In this document: positions 14,001-17,593 of the stretch, piece by piece
Layout of the letters: each line of letters starts with the position of its first letter
Numbering within the stretch: position 1 is the first letter of the stretch
Assembly (NCBI GenBank): GCA_024223125.1
Contig: JAAEOP010000294.1
Coordinates: forward strand, 1-19,187
Source: Chloroflexota bacterium
Lineage (GTDB): Bacteria; Chloroflexota; Anaerolineae; Promineifilales; Promineifilaceae
Reading direction: 5' to 3'
DNA: 19,187 bases
Program-made: the position numbers and the translations under genes
The notes under the pieces: generated by a model
Told to the model about the DNA's origin: nothing
Databases searched by the model: none
What the model saw: only the letters and a program-made list of their open reading frames with translations

Positions 14001-17000
14001 AAGTTGGGCAAATTATTGTGACAGGGTTGGCTACAGACACGATTGGGGTGATGTTGGTTGAAGGAAAAATCGGCGACGATTGGCAATTGGCTCGTCTCGA
14101 TGGGACAGGTCTGTTGACCACAACCTTTACAGCGACCCTCCCCATCTCTCTTGGGGTAACTTTTGCAGACAACTTCGATGTGACTGTTCAGGTTACAGAT
14201 AGGAGTGGACACCAAGTTACTTTGCAAGAAACATTATTAGTTGATTTGATTGCGCCTAGTCCAGTTTCCATGACACTGTCGGCTAATGGTCAATCCATCT
14301 CTCAATACGAGACGATTGATTGGGTAGAGAACCCAACCGTTGACCTTGTATGGGGTGTGTCCAATGATGTGAATGGCATTGCGTCCTATCAAGTGACATG
14401 GTTTGATTCGGCTAGTGGTAGTGCACAGATGGTTCAGCAAAACAGCTTTGCCAATACACAGTTCGGTGACAGTTTTGGAGCCACAGAGGGTCAAAAACTG
14501 TCTGTCGAAATCACGACGGTAGATGGGTTTGGGAATTCGCGTACACAGACCTTTGGGCCAGTATATGTGGACTTCCCCACGACGCCCGTTTACACCAATG
14601 CTGCTGCACCGCTTGCCTATAATGGCTGGTTGCAAAATAGTTGTTATCAGTTGGGTCATGATGATCGATTGGCTCTGGTTCAGCCGTTTAATGCGGATGT
14701 GCAGTCATTTTTTACAAGTTGGGATGCAACGGGTTTGCGTGTAACATGGCAAGGGGCAGATTGGGAGACGGATGGAGATATGTTCCTCTATCTGGATAGC
14801 ACGACAGGCGGTAGCCGAGTGGCTATGAATCCTTATGTGGAAACGGCCGTTTCTACTGCTATCTTCCTTCCCGAAACCCTCGACGCCGATTACGCCATTT
14901 GGGTACAAGATGCAACGATCGCTATCCTGTATGAATGGAACGGTTCTGATTGGAATGAAGTCAGTTCGGGCGAATTTGAATTCCAATTCGATGCCGAGCT
15001 AGCTAGTCCACAAACTGATCTTTATCTGCCATTTGATACCATCAGTATCATTGACCCATCTACTGAATCAGTAGAGATGGTGGCTTTCGCTAGTGAAAAT
15101 GATGGTCTTAAACTGTGGGCAACAATGCCAGCCAATAACAATCTCAATAGCGAGCAAGCAATCGGCGCACCTGCAACAAGTGATGTTGAAATCTTCACCC
15201 TCTTAAATAGCTTTAACTGGGCGGCAGCCGATGCCGGTTTATGCCCGAGTGACAGTCAGCCACAGGGTAACAATTTGAGCAGCGCTTTGATTGTGGATCA
15301 GGCTGGTGTTGGCTACCAGCTGTTCGCTGACCATCTGATTGCGGTTCAGCCAAAGCTGTTACCTGATGCTGCGGATTGGGATACAGCTATTGATTCGCTC
15401 TGTAATGGTAGTCCCGTTTCAAGATTCAGTTCTGATGTTCCATTGCCATCATTGTGTCAACGTGACGTTGAAGGAGCGGCTGATGCGGTTAATCCTGCAC
15501 GGGATTTGGCTCATTTACTTAGTACAGATCAGCCTCCTATTGCACATGGTGATTCACTTAGCCTTACTTTACAACTCGTCAACAATGGGGAGAAATCTTT
15601 ACAAGATGTGACGATTCTCTTCATTGCGGAAGCGTTACTGACGCTGCCAGGGGGTTCGCTGAATAGTGGGCAATATGAGCAGGAGATCAACGTTGGCACT
15701 TTAGCCGCTGGAACTGGCACAAATGTAACAATTGATGCGGTTGTGGATGCGGCATTCAATGCAGCAGCGACGGATGGTTGGACGCAGTTGAAAGCGGTTG
15801 TTTATGATGCGACTGGTGGAGTAGAACGGCCGTTAGAGATTCACTATCTCAACCACAAAGTGGATGTTGCTGGACCAAGCTATGTTGAATTACAAACCCC
15901 ACTTTCCATCATTGGCGAAGGTGAGCAATCATTCTTCGGATTTGTTGCCGACCAATCGACCGTCCCAACTATCATCATCGAGCTAGATAGTGTAGAGCAC
16001 AGTTGCGAAAATAGCATGCTTGCCGCTGAGTGGCGCTGTGATATTGATTTAGGTGATTTGAACGATGGCGATTCAGTCGCTGTACGGGTCAAAGCTGTTG
16101 ATAATCATGGGCAAGAAAGTGCTTGGTTTGATGCGACAACATTAACTGTGGACACAACTTCACCTACACTTACCACGACTAATGTGACGACCACCACTTT
16201 CAACGGAGGCATCGTTGGGCCTGATGATACGCTCGTCTTAGGTCAATTGGCAGATGATCATTTGGTCGATTATGTTGAGGTGTGTGAAGGTGGCGTCTGT
16301 CAAATCGTCCCCATTAGTTCTGAAACAGATATTGTTGATCGGCAACTACATAGTTATAAAGATGATTCTGAGATACCTGTATTCATTCCACAAGATGGCT
16401 CCTGTGCCGTCCCGCTGACCCGTGTCTTTGATATTACAGACGCCTTTACTGTTGCAGATTTGGATATCGGCTTGCAAGTTGACCATCCATTCCGTAATGA
16501 TCTGCAAGTGTGGTTGACGTCACCTGAAAATACCCGCATCCAATTGGCCGGAGGCCTTGCTGGTGTTGCCAATCTGAATGTTCTGTTGAATGATGCCTCT
16601 CTGCTGAACAGTAGTATGGCAGATGATTTAGTCGAGCATACGTTGAGTGATGTCAACTACGAGCAACAACGACAAACAGTTTCTGATTTACTTTATGCCT
16701 TCCGTGGCGAACAAGCTCAAGGTAGTTGGCTGTTGGAAATTTGCGATGCTTATCCTGCTGAAGATGCAGGCTGGTATTTGCAAAGCACTCTCTTCTTCCA
16801 AGCAGAAATCTTGCCGATTGATACATCAATTAATTGGCAGTTGAACTTGGATTTGCCACAACATGTGGAAGGGTTGCAAAAGACTCTGACCATCTATGGG
16901 TACGACAGTGTGGGTAATGTAACAGAACCGCTTACACTTAGCTTTGAGGTCGATACGCGTGCGCCAGAGTTAACGGCCGTTGTCATTGATTTGCCAAGTG

Positions 17001-17335
17001 CAACATCTAAACCGGTGGTGTTAAGTGGTGAAGTTACTGATGCACATATCGTTTCAATGCGATTGTTGATTCGCAACCCGAATGGGGAATTAGTTGGCGA
17101 TTGGATTGAAATGGATGGGCAAAGCTGGTCTTACGATAGCACTTTCCGCTTTGCTCAACCAGGAACCTATCAAATATGGGCTGAAGCTGAAGATAGTTTG
17201 GGAAATGTCTCTTATGCTGGTCCATTTGAAGTGACTCGTTCAGCGACGCCCTATCAGATATTCCTGCCAGTTGTGTATAACAACGCAACACCGTCAAGGC
17301 CTAGTAGACTATACCTTCCGATTATGATTCGATAG
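2..17335 (+). CDS. Giant multidomain surface/secreted protein (LamG, FG-GAP, DUF11, Calx-beta, P-domain), 5' end outside window
   Basis: The frame is open from base 2, so the gene continues upstream; the TTG at 83 lies inside a LamG domain and is not a credible start. At least 5777 residues are present, ending at TAG. Visible modules in order: LamG C-terminal part, two full LamG domains, Ig-like modules, two more LamG domains, six FG-GAP repeats, Fn3-like, DUF11, LamG, DUF11, seven FG-GAP repeats, Calx-beta, twelve Calx-beta-like tandem repeats, an unnamed domain, Ig-like modules, a carbohydrate-binding-like module, and a P-domain. No catalytic residues, LPXTG motif, dockerin or transmembrane segment was recognised. 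Several LamG domains carry a paired-cysteine segment (near 792, 1459, 2895 and 3628), suggesting oxidative folding outside the cytoplasm. Asp-rich loops suggest calcium binding. Inferred role: extracellular adhesion, matrix or polysaccharide binding. The signal peptide and promoter are not in the window. The alternative of a secreted enzyme with its catalytic domain upstream cannot be excluded. Confidence 0.95.
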   Translation, partial: RIRFGKNNINETANTLCSFETESGILALDSWQYLTVTYNGSQFFIYLNGELIDNGGLNCTGELPTESTELYIGNSSPYGYLYFDRIDVNAYCDAHDCDFGDEELRINIGGNSSANNFWSHDDVTIGEYDLDKAFFLEKSETVHLWEDDGISDDNHFDENPDNENPDDSYFKRTVSPVERNKFYDSYSLGGIHNDESKGILHYGVFDHYFEGELQDFRIYNYTMDGTEAADLYNTNYHALELLFDEPPGEDIFTDISGNGFAVSCDANASICPDSGIPGVNNQTLRFDGEDDVLNFSATTEELSFVNDSFTVMAWVKLNELTGDQTILGSNEFDFDDLVLAVREGQLYMRYGRKSSLAFDLTAVTPISADEWYHFTWIYEDLANDNNQIKLTLYINGEEVASEQGNNVSSDITTPLVIGYHEEVFISDSDERYLDGFIDSLSIARTALISTEIKAAYLKAPVLNLHLDENSGNVPFVDETNNYNDAICGTNCAQGGDMGQMREAAVFDSTSSIIATDNDGLDLSMFTVGLWLKPTQSRGSAQQIFSKEDGSGNDINFALTMPADSFQIQLKVEGAACTGTTNTLTSDGELIEDQWNHFVATYDGITLKAYINGALDNTLTLDNAILACTDGASFILGDESQGFEGSIDEVTAYGTVLSEFEVKDIYNYQSAWFDVVEKLNIIVDLEAPELFMTTGNFIKPNPNVVVALQALDDLSGVALVEYSLDNQTWLPALQESAGSASWSFIFEPTRANGNNRIFLRATDAAGNQSAINRNIRLDSTAPDARINGSSTAVLTEETIQISGSVFDQYNNFRTQSGVAPNSIRIDLLDSDGQSVSGFYTATVTSIEGMTVNWVVDYPVPPTTYGKYTVRVSAEDQAGNVQEGLDAGHLYLDGIGPVSDVYWATTVISETTPYAALIGTATLVGSVHDIFDPFESRVLSMHFSQINRFDSNSGLMIDSSPNRLPTTCINCPSSQGDSPYDNSYGRSAEFNATSNHQVMVENNGTLDLSAFSLSLWVKPDQTNSGVQNLVSQDSNGTINNRNFALFMPSDTTQVTFETQGICGTTGNANTLTTIDSLALGQWSHIGAIYNGDTQEMMIYINGELDNSLTHDTAGICTTTNDIIVGGNINAQLDELIIYNQALNSETVDRIANPLTQVENVLGRVGGVESVDLRFRHAGGSVWPEIASDGIRLFLPMENDPISDLSAYAQTVNCTVCPDQVGSNHGLAAQFDGATQTFSTTHIINPADGAFAVSLWVNPATADTAQPLLVQANGQTWLGINNQNQLYTAIGGSDIVLPQTVSADNWHHIALNYDGTMVTLHLDGNSQAFAVTPQSSTGHLLIGHDGVSFFSGALDELILLARILETDELAILADGESWRDTFVFEGTGTTGTFAGSGDWYYEDPIPSMEGPYSIDLLTKDTWDNYRYIPNAWQGIIDNMGPQLVLSSTNVTSDIAEISCQATDYSLDANSWDCPATGDLTYEYHGEDWFKQIYGTTNQLLSLSNSSQNALVPGSYSLSACDIFGNCSSYLALVVDLFEEDATVAIDEGYQGDVHWGDYDNDDDLDILITGCESETSCDAPIAKVYANTAGAFSLVATLTGQGEGSSLWGDTDNDGDLDIVLSGNRGGGVYNTAVYENTGTGFDSGAEISSDYGQLGWGDFDNDNDLDLSIDGAVYENIGASFVLNEIAILPEYSDQQDWGDYDNDGDLDLLTGRNNFGYIYENNNGQLTAVHSLSNSYYNSNAAWGDYNADGLLDILINGRPVSSNTPQLDIYQNTGAGFTLVQTLVGSSLGSADWGDYDNDGDLDIILTGCDSNNCDSQWTVVYNNRLIVASANATNTMPAAPTGLDETVNGRSVTFDWDVASDTETDAAGLRYNVYVGLVGDESSAYSPMAEINGVNEGWLLEPRLGSLLTNTLSLTVVEAGDYAWSAQAVDGAFGGSDWATEGSFHIDGADLSVTKEVNTAFAQAGDTLVYTITFINNGPDILTDVVLTDTTSANLTNLSYQSSGISVTEIETDPYVWQVAEIESGESGTIVLQGDISGSFNTAGQFVSNGAEISSSAYDHDLQNNIDGAMTYPDTGTICMNYETAVLADAPVGYWRLSDPTSVAENLGSLGSVINGEYVGTTPAASLIWQDPTLAASFDGNDDYIIIPPANGFTGATNEKTIELWLETDAAFGDSVIFGSPQIHMLYEQGSETFGSRGLALFVRSVRYANDNLEHILILSVGGGSVAIGTIESGATHHLAITFDNGTVRSYKDGLEMDTHVGFSDQIPMHHAGDARIGANGGSYVIWNGDTNLYPFAGTIDEVAVYNNALSVDRIAAHFSACQSVDVLVTQSASVSQAEIRDTVSYVLTFANVGYETAVNVTISDTIPAELTNVTYDWDADNGVILTEVPNTTYQWTVGNLASNSGGVITITGEIDDNALVGADINNVVAIATSSTEFNTTNNSDNASFEVVPTVAIEPTLPPVFVLDNDASGDLQNVYLSSVDWGDYDGDGDLDIVLAGHTGVFKTTRIYRNDNGRFVNIYAGLPGIENGSVSWGDYNGDDLLDVLIVGNAGAIKVASVYENLGGNAFTDAAVGLTAVYNGHAQWGDYDNDDDLDIFVTGHTGSVPHTQIYNNDGGVFTAMNPAITAVYLSASSWADYDGDGDWDIYIAGITIDEAGEVVGRFYRNDGGNTFTLIADTGLPALYSSVNNTSAWGDYDNDTDLDLLINNVVYRNNGDDTFTEIFIGTAFVTDSNVAWGDYDNDGRLDFLIMGEGAETFTVYHNDGADTFIQLDTETFPSMENGHAAWGDYDHDGAMDILMTGQNGNNTLSQIWRNMTPAITFDDFTVVVDEPAGSVDLTVNLNEWVDGDVAVDYVTSNGSAMAGSDYTAVNGTATLISGTQSVDISIPILDDANEESVEEFYLTLNSATGVDFSAPITATIVISDDDVNAEVIVNPMTVDVTEGGATDSYQISLGSEPTDPVTITLGTDGETTVNLTELVFDNSDWSTPKDVTVTAVDDVLIEGAHSSSIAHVAASDDGDYNGITVSDVTANITDNDGATVTVSPTTLNLTEGLTDTYQIELDSEPTALVTVTLTTNGQTTVTPTELVFDDGNWNTAQDVTVTAVDDDIAEGVHNDTISHSTTSSDINFDGIAVDSVTVNITDNDTAGVDITPISTNVTEGGATDNYAVVLESEPTNAVTITLSTSGEATVNLTQLVFDDTDWDTPQNVTITAVNDDLVEGAHNDTVTHAATSNDGNYNGIGMSNVTVNITDNDSAGVTIIPTTLGVAEGDNDSYAVELDSEPTAPVTITLSTSGEATVNLTQLVFDNSDWDTPKNVTVTAVADGLFEGDHGDTVTHAAASADGDYNGIGVSNVTVNITDTPAIEVSPISLAIAEGGATDSYQISMASKPSDNVTIDITTDAQANASAAQLTFTSMNWATPQVVTITAVDDALFEGAHNSTITHLVGSSDGDYNGMAISNVTASVADNDGASVSVAPTTLSIAEGNNDIYEVVLDNEPTDPVTITIASSGDVTMNPTQLVFDNVNWNVTRTVTVTAVADGLFEGDHNDTINQAATSGDANYNGAAVANVTVNITDTPAIDVSPTSLTLAEVSGNDSYQVVLSSQPSDNVTVTVSTDAQLNADMTELVFTTANWDTAQTVTVNAVNDDIDEGAHNGTITHSATSSDADYNGIGLAVSNVTASITDNDSAGINVNPTAVNATEGGVTGSYQVSITSEPTGNVTVTVGTDSQVSTDLTEVVFTSLNWSDVQTVTVTAVNDDLVEGAHSGTIIHSAASSDGNYNSALISNVTTNITDNDSAAINVSESVLNIAEGSNDSYQIVLNSEPTDSVTVTLATGSELNVAPNPVVLNSGNWDTAQDVTVTAISDGLFEGNHSDTITQTVSSTDGNYSGIVLSNIAVNITDTPAVNVSVTSLFVTEDGATDSYQLVLASQPTANVTVTIGTDAQTNASLAQVFFTSANWNNSQLVTINAINDDVAEGAHNGTVTHTAVSSDGVYNGIGISNATANITDNDSSGVTVAPTTLNILENNDDTYDISLESEPTDNVTVTVAIDSQVSVNSSEVIFTSANWNSAQTITVTVNDDDIDNGNRNSTVSHSTVSADGNYNGAVVADVMVNITEDDNAGVIISPTTIDVSEAGITGTYQISLNSIPTDPVTVTVTPDGDSTVDVSTAVFTPLTWNNVQTVTVTAIDDAIVEGLHDSAISHSVTSPDSNYEAITISDLVASVADDDGVFETVTEAISYTIAYAIDIPTNADYNSTNPVYFIDNSSSIGTFDRIAYYMVLNDQWAYASLPAFTSNIKQVGIPVQNTGITFTTVTGDLNYRQDVGFGVQGSDRVQGGIEFWPDAYQPGPMRPEVVDQFGDPAGAATVFDWNDHVVTNTVSYSGSLQIARYSSGPENKCCTIMAWNNWDAPAIDDLGINDYYGSSGDDDFYNTPGDFTGAANATSYTTRTLYVLVRETNSLLLNSPTVESSGKETAISQVENISVAAESRRVMLDLTGQSYITVDLDKVAHAQPASMPVILEHASDVSFENSMTFALNGNPTSFVTSNQVNNTIGVSAITTPTFPLAVTNMQPITLTGFVASEQELGSLEVTIDGAPIYNISFGAGMTETLWTTTWTPLTEGAYEVEANLTNGVGAVVSDPTDTIIYVDLTDPEITLTTDFINQSNSQVGQIIVTGLATDTIGVMLVEGKIGDDWQLARLDGTGLLTTTFTATLPISLGVTFADNFDVTVQVTDRSGHQVTLQETLLVDLIAPSPVSMTLSANGQSISQYETIDWVENPTVDLVWGVSNDVNGIASYQVTWFDSASGSAQMVQQNSFANTQFGDSFGATEGQKLSVEITTVDGFGNSRTQTFGPVYVDFPTTPVYTNAAAPLAYNGWLQNSCYQLGHDDRLALVQPFNADVQSFFTSWDATGLRVTWQGADWETDGDMFLYLDSTTGGSRVAMNPYVETAVSTAIFLPETLDADYAIWVQDATIAILYEWNGSDWNEVSSGEFEFQFDAELASPQTDLYLPFDTISIIDPSTESVEMVAFASENDGLKLWATMPANNNLNSEQAIGAPATSDVEIFTLLNSFNWAAADAGLCPSDSQPQGNNLSSALIVDQAGVGYQLFADHLIAVQPKLLPDAADWDTAIDSLCNGSPVSRFSSDVPLPSLCQRDVEGAADAVNPARDLAHLLSTDQPPIAHGDSLSLTLQLVNNGEKSLQDVTILFIAEALLTLPGGSLNSGQYEQEINVGTLAAGTGTNVTIDAVVDAAFNAAATDGWTQLKAVVYDATGGVERPLEIHYLNHKVDVAGPSYVELQTPLSIIGEGEQSFFGFVADQSTVPTIIIELDSVEHSCENSMLAAEWRCDIDLGDLNDGDSVAVRVKAVDNHGQESAWFDATTLTVDTTSPTLTTTNVTTTTFNGGIVGPDDTLVLGQLADDHLVDYVEVCEGGVCQIVPISSETDIVDRQLHSYKDDSEIPVFIPQDGSCAVPLTRVFDITDAFTVADLDIGLQVDHPFRNDLQVWLTSPENTRIQLAGGLAGVANLNVLLNDASLLNSSMADDLVEHTLSDVNYEQQRQTVSDLLYAFRGEQAQGSWLLEICDAYPAEDAGWYLQSTLFFQAEILPIDTSINWQLNLDLPQHVEGLQKTLTIYGYDSVGNVTEPLTLSFEVDTRAPELTAVVIDLPSATSKPVVLSGEVTDAHIVSMRLLIRNPNGELVGDWIEMDGQSWSYDSTFRFAQPGTYQIWAEAEDSLGNVSYAGPFEVTRSATPYQIFLPVVYNNATPSRPSRLYLPIMIR
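2012..2690 (+). other. Two Ig-like (bacterial Big-type) modules
   Basis: Two beta-sandwich modules each end with the familiar A-A-G-N and D-x-x-x-P pattern: ATDAAGNQSAINRNIRLD followed by STAPDA (about 2280-2350), and AEDQAGNVQEG followed by YLDGIGP (about 2615-2690). These patterns are typical of bacterial Ig-like repeats that act as spacer or adhesive stalks. One perfect copy of the palindrome AACGGCCGTT lies here (2368). Confidence 0.75.
2806..4123 (+). other. Two LamG domains apparently inserted within Ig-like modules
   Basis: LamG four spans about 2806-3465 (SLWVKPDQ, WSHIGAIYNGD, MIYINGELDNS, LDELIIYNQAL). LamG five spans about 3557-4123 (LFLPMEND, SLWVNPAT, WHHIALNYDGTMVTLHLDG, LDELILLAR). 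Each has a C-x2-C pair shortly after its first strand. They are flanked by pieces that read as the two halves of an Ig-like module: GGVESVDLRFRHAGGSVWPE before LamG five and SWRDTFVFEGTG after it. This suggests domain-in-domain insertion. The carrier module closes at about 4310 with IDNMGPQ. Confidence 0.7.
4655..5480 (+). repeat. FG-GAP/VCBS-type beta-propeller array 1, six repeats
   Basis: Six copies of the motif W-G-D-x-D-x-D-x-D-L-D-I start at 4655, 4814, 4961, 5087, 5225 and 5378, spaced 126-159 bases (42-53 residues). The DxDxD loops match calcium-binding blades of FG-GAP/VCBS propellers as in integrin alpha chains. Six recognisable blades were found; a seventh could be degenerate or supplied by flanking sequence. 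The fold call is strong, the ligand unknown. Confidence 0.85.
5510..7365 (+). other. Fn3-like module, DUF11, LamG, DUF11 segment
   Basis: An Fn3-like module (about 5510-5850, PAAPTGLDETVNG through YAWSAQAVDG) leads into a DUF11 domain (about 5849-6235). The DUF11 hallmark is ADLSVTK then GDTLVYTITFINNGPD and LTDVVLTDT. A LamG domain follows (about 6245-6970; APVGYWRLSD opening, FDGNDDYIIIP, GTIDEVAVYNNAL closing). A second DUF11 comes next (about 6977-7365; DTVSYVLTFANVG, VTISDTIPAELTNVTY, closing with NTTNNSDNAS). DUF11 repeats are common stalk modules of bacterial surface proteins. The duplicate order (propeller, DUF11, LamG, DUF11, propeller) hints at a block duplication. Confidence 0.8.
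7457..8446 (+). repeat. FG-GAP/VCBS-type beta-propeller array 2, seven repeats
   Basis: Seven WGDYDxDGxLDI-type motifs start at 7457, 7607, 7760, 7910, 8084, 8213 and 8363, mostly 150 bases (50 residues) apart. This fits a complete seven-bladed propeller with Asp-rich calcium loops. The fourth has WADYDGDGDWDI and the seventh WGDYDHDGAMDI. Each repeat also has a following strand with a Y-x-N-x-G/D-G pattern (for example RIYRNDNGRF). Confidence 0.88.
8462..8795 (+). other. Calx-beta domain
   Basis: The segment runs ITFDDFTVVVDEPAGSVDLT, then VDYVTSNGSAMAGSDYTAVN, then EESVEEFYLTL and ends in ISDDD. This is the classical Calx-beta pattern: an acidic DExxG start, A-x-x-G-S/D-D-Y, E-x-x-E-x-F, and the closing acidic triplet. 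The family binds calcium in beta-sandwich arrays. It directly precedes the tandem array, which looks like a divergent form of the same fold. Confidence 0.85.
8798..12694 (+). repeat. Twelve tandem Calx-beta-like repeats of 106-111 residues
   Basis: Repeat starts, aligned on the V-x-V-x-P strand: 8798, 9125, 9449, 9776, 10094, 10421, 10739, 11072, 11399, 11717, 12044 and 12368. Spacings are 327, 324, 327, 318, 327, 318, 333, 327, 318, 327 and 324 bases. Consensus elements in order: VxVxPTTLxVxEG, DSYxVxLxSEPTxxVTVT, VFDxxNWDTxQxVTVTAVxDD, EGAHNxTITHxxxSxDxxYNG, and SNVTVNITDNDxA. Two linker types exist: ITDND, and a shorter ITDTPA after repeats 4, 6 and 9, whose mid-part reads ADGLFEGDH or similar. 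Acidic DD/EG/DND clusters are consistent with inter-domain calcium binding. Likely a long stiff stalk. I do not know a firm family name for this repeat beyond Calx-beta-like. Confidence 0.9.
12690..13440 (+). other. Unnamed beta-rich domain, about 250 residues
   Basis: This segment follows the stalk and has a different composition, with more aromatic residues: PVYFIDNSSSIGTFDRIAYY, then WAYASLPAFTSNIKQVGIPV, then GGIEFWPDAY and CCTIMAWNNWD, closing with TSYTTRTLYVLVRE. From memory the pattern (IDNS, FDRIAYY, IEFWP, NNW, LVR) resembles a domain seen in large secreted proteins of other environmental bacteria, some linked to sugar-ester hydrolases. I cannot name it with confidence. It could be the glycan-binding tip of the protein. 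Confidence 0.4.
13660..15830 (+). other. Ig-like modules, carbohydrate-binding-like module, CARDB/DUF11-like segment
   Basis: Ig-like modules run from about 13660 to 14570 (closing strands at IYVDLTDPEITLT, LLVDLIAPSPV and PVYVDFPTTP). The segment 14582-15230 contains LRVTWQGADWETDGDMFLYLD and YAIWVQDATIAILYEWNG, and resembles DOMON/CBM9-like sandwich modules, though the assignment is weak. About 15480-15830 reads DSLSLTLQLVNNGEKSLQDVTI, a CARDB/DUF11-type strand pattern. One perfect palindrome copy each lies at 14842 and 15825. Confidence 0.5.
16390..16806 (+). other. Proprotein-convertase P-domain nested in an Ig-like module
   Basis: The stretch VFDITDAFTVADLDIGLQVD, HPFRNDLQVWLTSPENTRIQL, FRGEQAQGSWLLEICDAYP and EDAGWYLQSTLFF has the order and key residues of the P-domain: V-x-V-x-x-x-H-x-x-x-x-D-L-x-V-x-L-x-S-P near the start, and F-x-G-x-x-x-x-G-x-W-x-L-x-x-x-D with D-x-G-x-L near the end. 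P-domains usually follow subtilisin-like proteases. Here no protease is attached, so a binding or folding role is more likely. Ig-like half-modules flank it (LADDHLVDYVEVCEGGVCQ before, INWQLNLDLPQ and GYDSVGNVTEP after). Confidence 0.85.
17252..17332 (+). other. Doubled C-terminal YLP-type motif, possible sorting signal
   Basis: The protein ends with YQIFLPVVYNN, a short spacer ATPSRPS, then RLYLPIMIR directly before the stop. From memory, exported proteins of Chloroflexota often end with a single aromatic-Leu-Pro hydrophobic motif followed by Arg or Asn. Here two such motifs sit in tandem. Function as a secretion or anchoring signal is inference. Confidence 0.5.
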
Positions 17336-17483
17336 ACGAACTGTTGTGCTGGCAACTTTAGACATCCGTTCTAAAAAACAGGCGATGATCTGACCTTAAC
17401 TAGCGTTAGGAGAACGATCAAGAGCTAATATCAAGCTTCTCTACCGGACAGTAGGATTTGTGCACGGAATGTGTCAAGGGTTT
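17336..17483. other. Non-coding gap between giant gene and IS
   Basis: These 148 bases contain no supported gene. A weak imperfect stem, CCTTAAC-TAGC-GTTAGG (about 17394-17410), could be the remnant of a terminator for the giant gene, but no T-run follows. Nothing else is recognised. Confidence 0.5.
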
Positions 17484-17510
17484 TGAGACACCAAAATTGA
17501 TAAATTAGTG
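17484..17510. repeat. IS terminal inverted repeat, OrfB side (IRR)
   Basis: TGAGACACC, an A/T-rich centre and AAATTAGTG match the reverse complement of the other end (TGAGACAC, then AATTTAGTG) at about 20 of 28 aligned positions with a one-base gap. GTGTC just outside (17471-17475) can pair with GACAC just inside (17487-17491). Confidence 0.65.
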
Positions 17511-17532
17511 AGCAATTCCTCGCTCACCCGGC

Positions 17533-17580
17533 TGTGGATAAGTGGATAACTGGAACTTTCCAGTTACCCACTTACCCACA
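17533..17580 (-). terminator. Long hairpin downstream of transposase OrfB
   Basis: Two 23-base arms (17533-17555 and 17558-17580) are separated by two bases and match at 21 of 23 positions. The two exceptions are G-U pairs in the - strand transcript but A-C clashes in the + strand transcript, so the structure fits RNA read from the transposase side. It lies 14 bases beyond the OrfB stop, inside the IS. There is no convincing U-run, so it may be a terminator without one, an mRNA 3' stabiliser, or a barrier between convergent transcripts. One arm holds a tandem GTGGATAA GTGGATAA. Confidence 0.6.
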
Positions 17581-17593
17581 ACCTCTACTACGA

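Noticed and set aside
17394..17410. Terminator for the giant gene
   Set aside because: Only about six paired bases with a bulge and no T-run follow; too weak to call as a feature.
17533..17541. Perfect DnaA-box word (reverse TTATCCACA)
   Set aside because: A single site, within a hairpin arm of an IS and without further boxes or an AT-rich unwinding region, does not support an origin.
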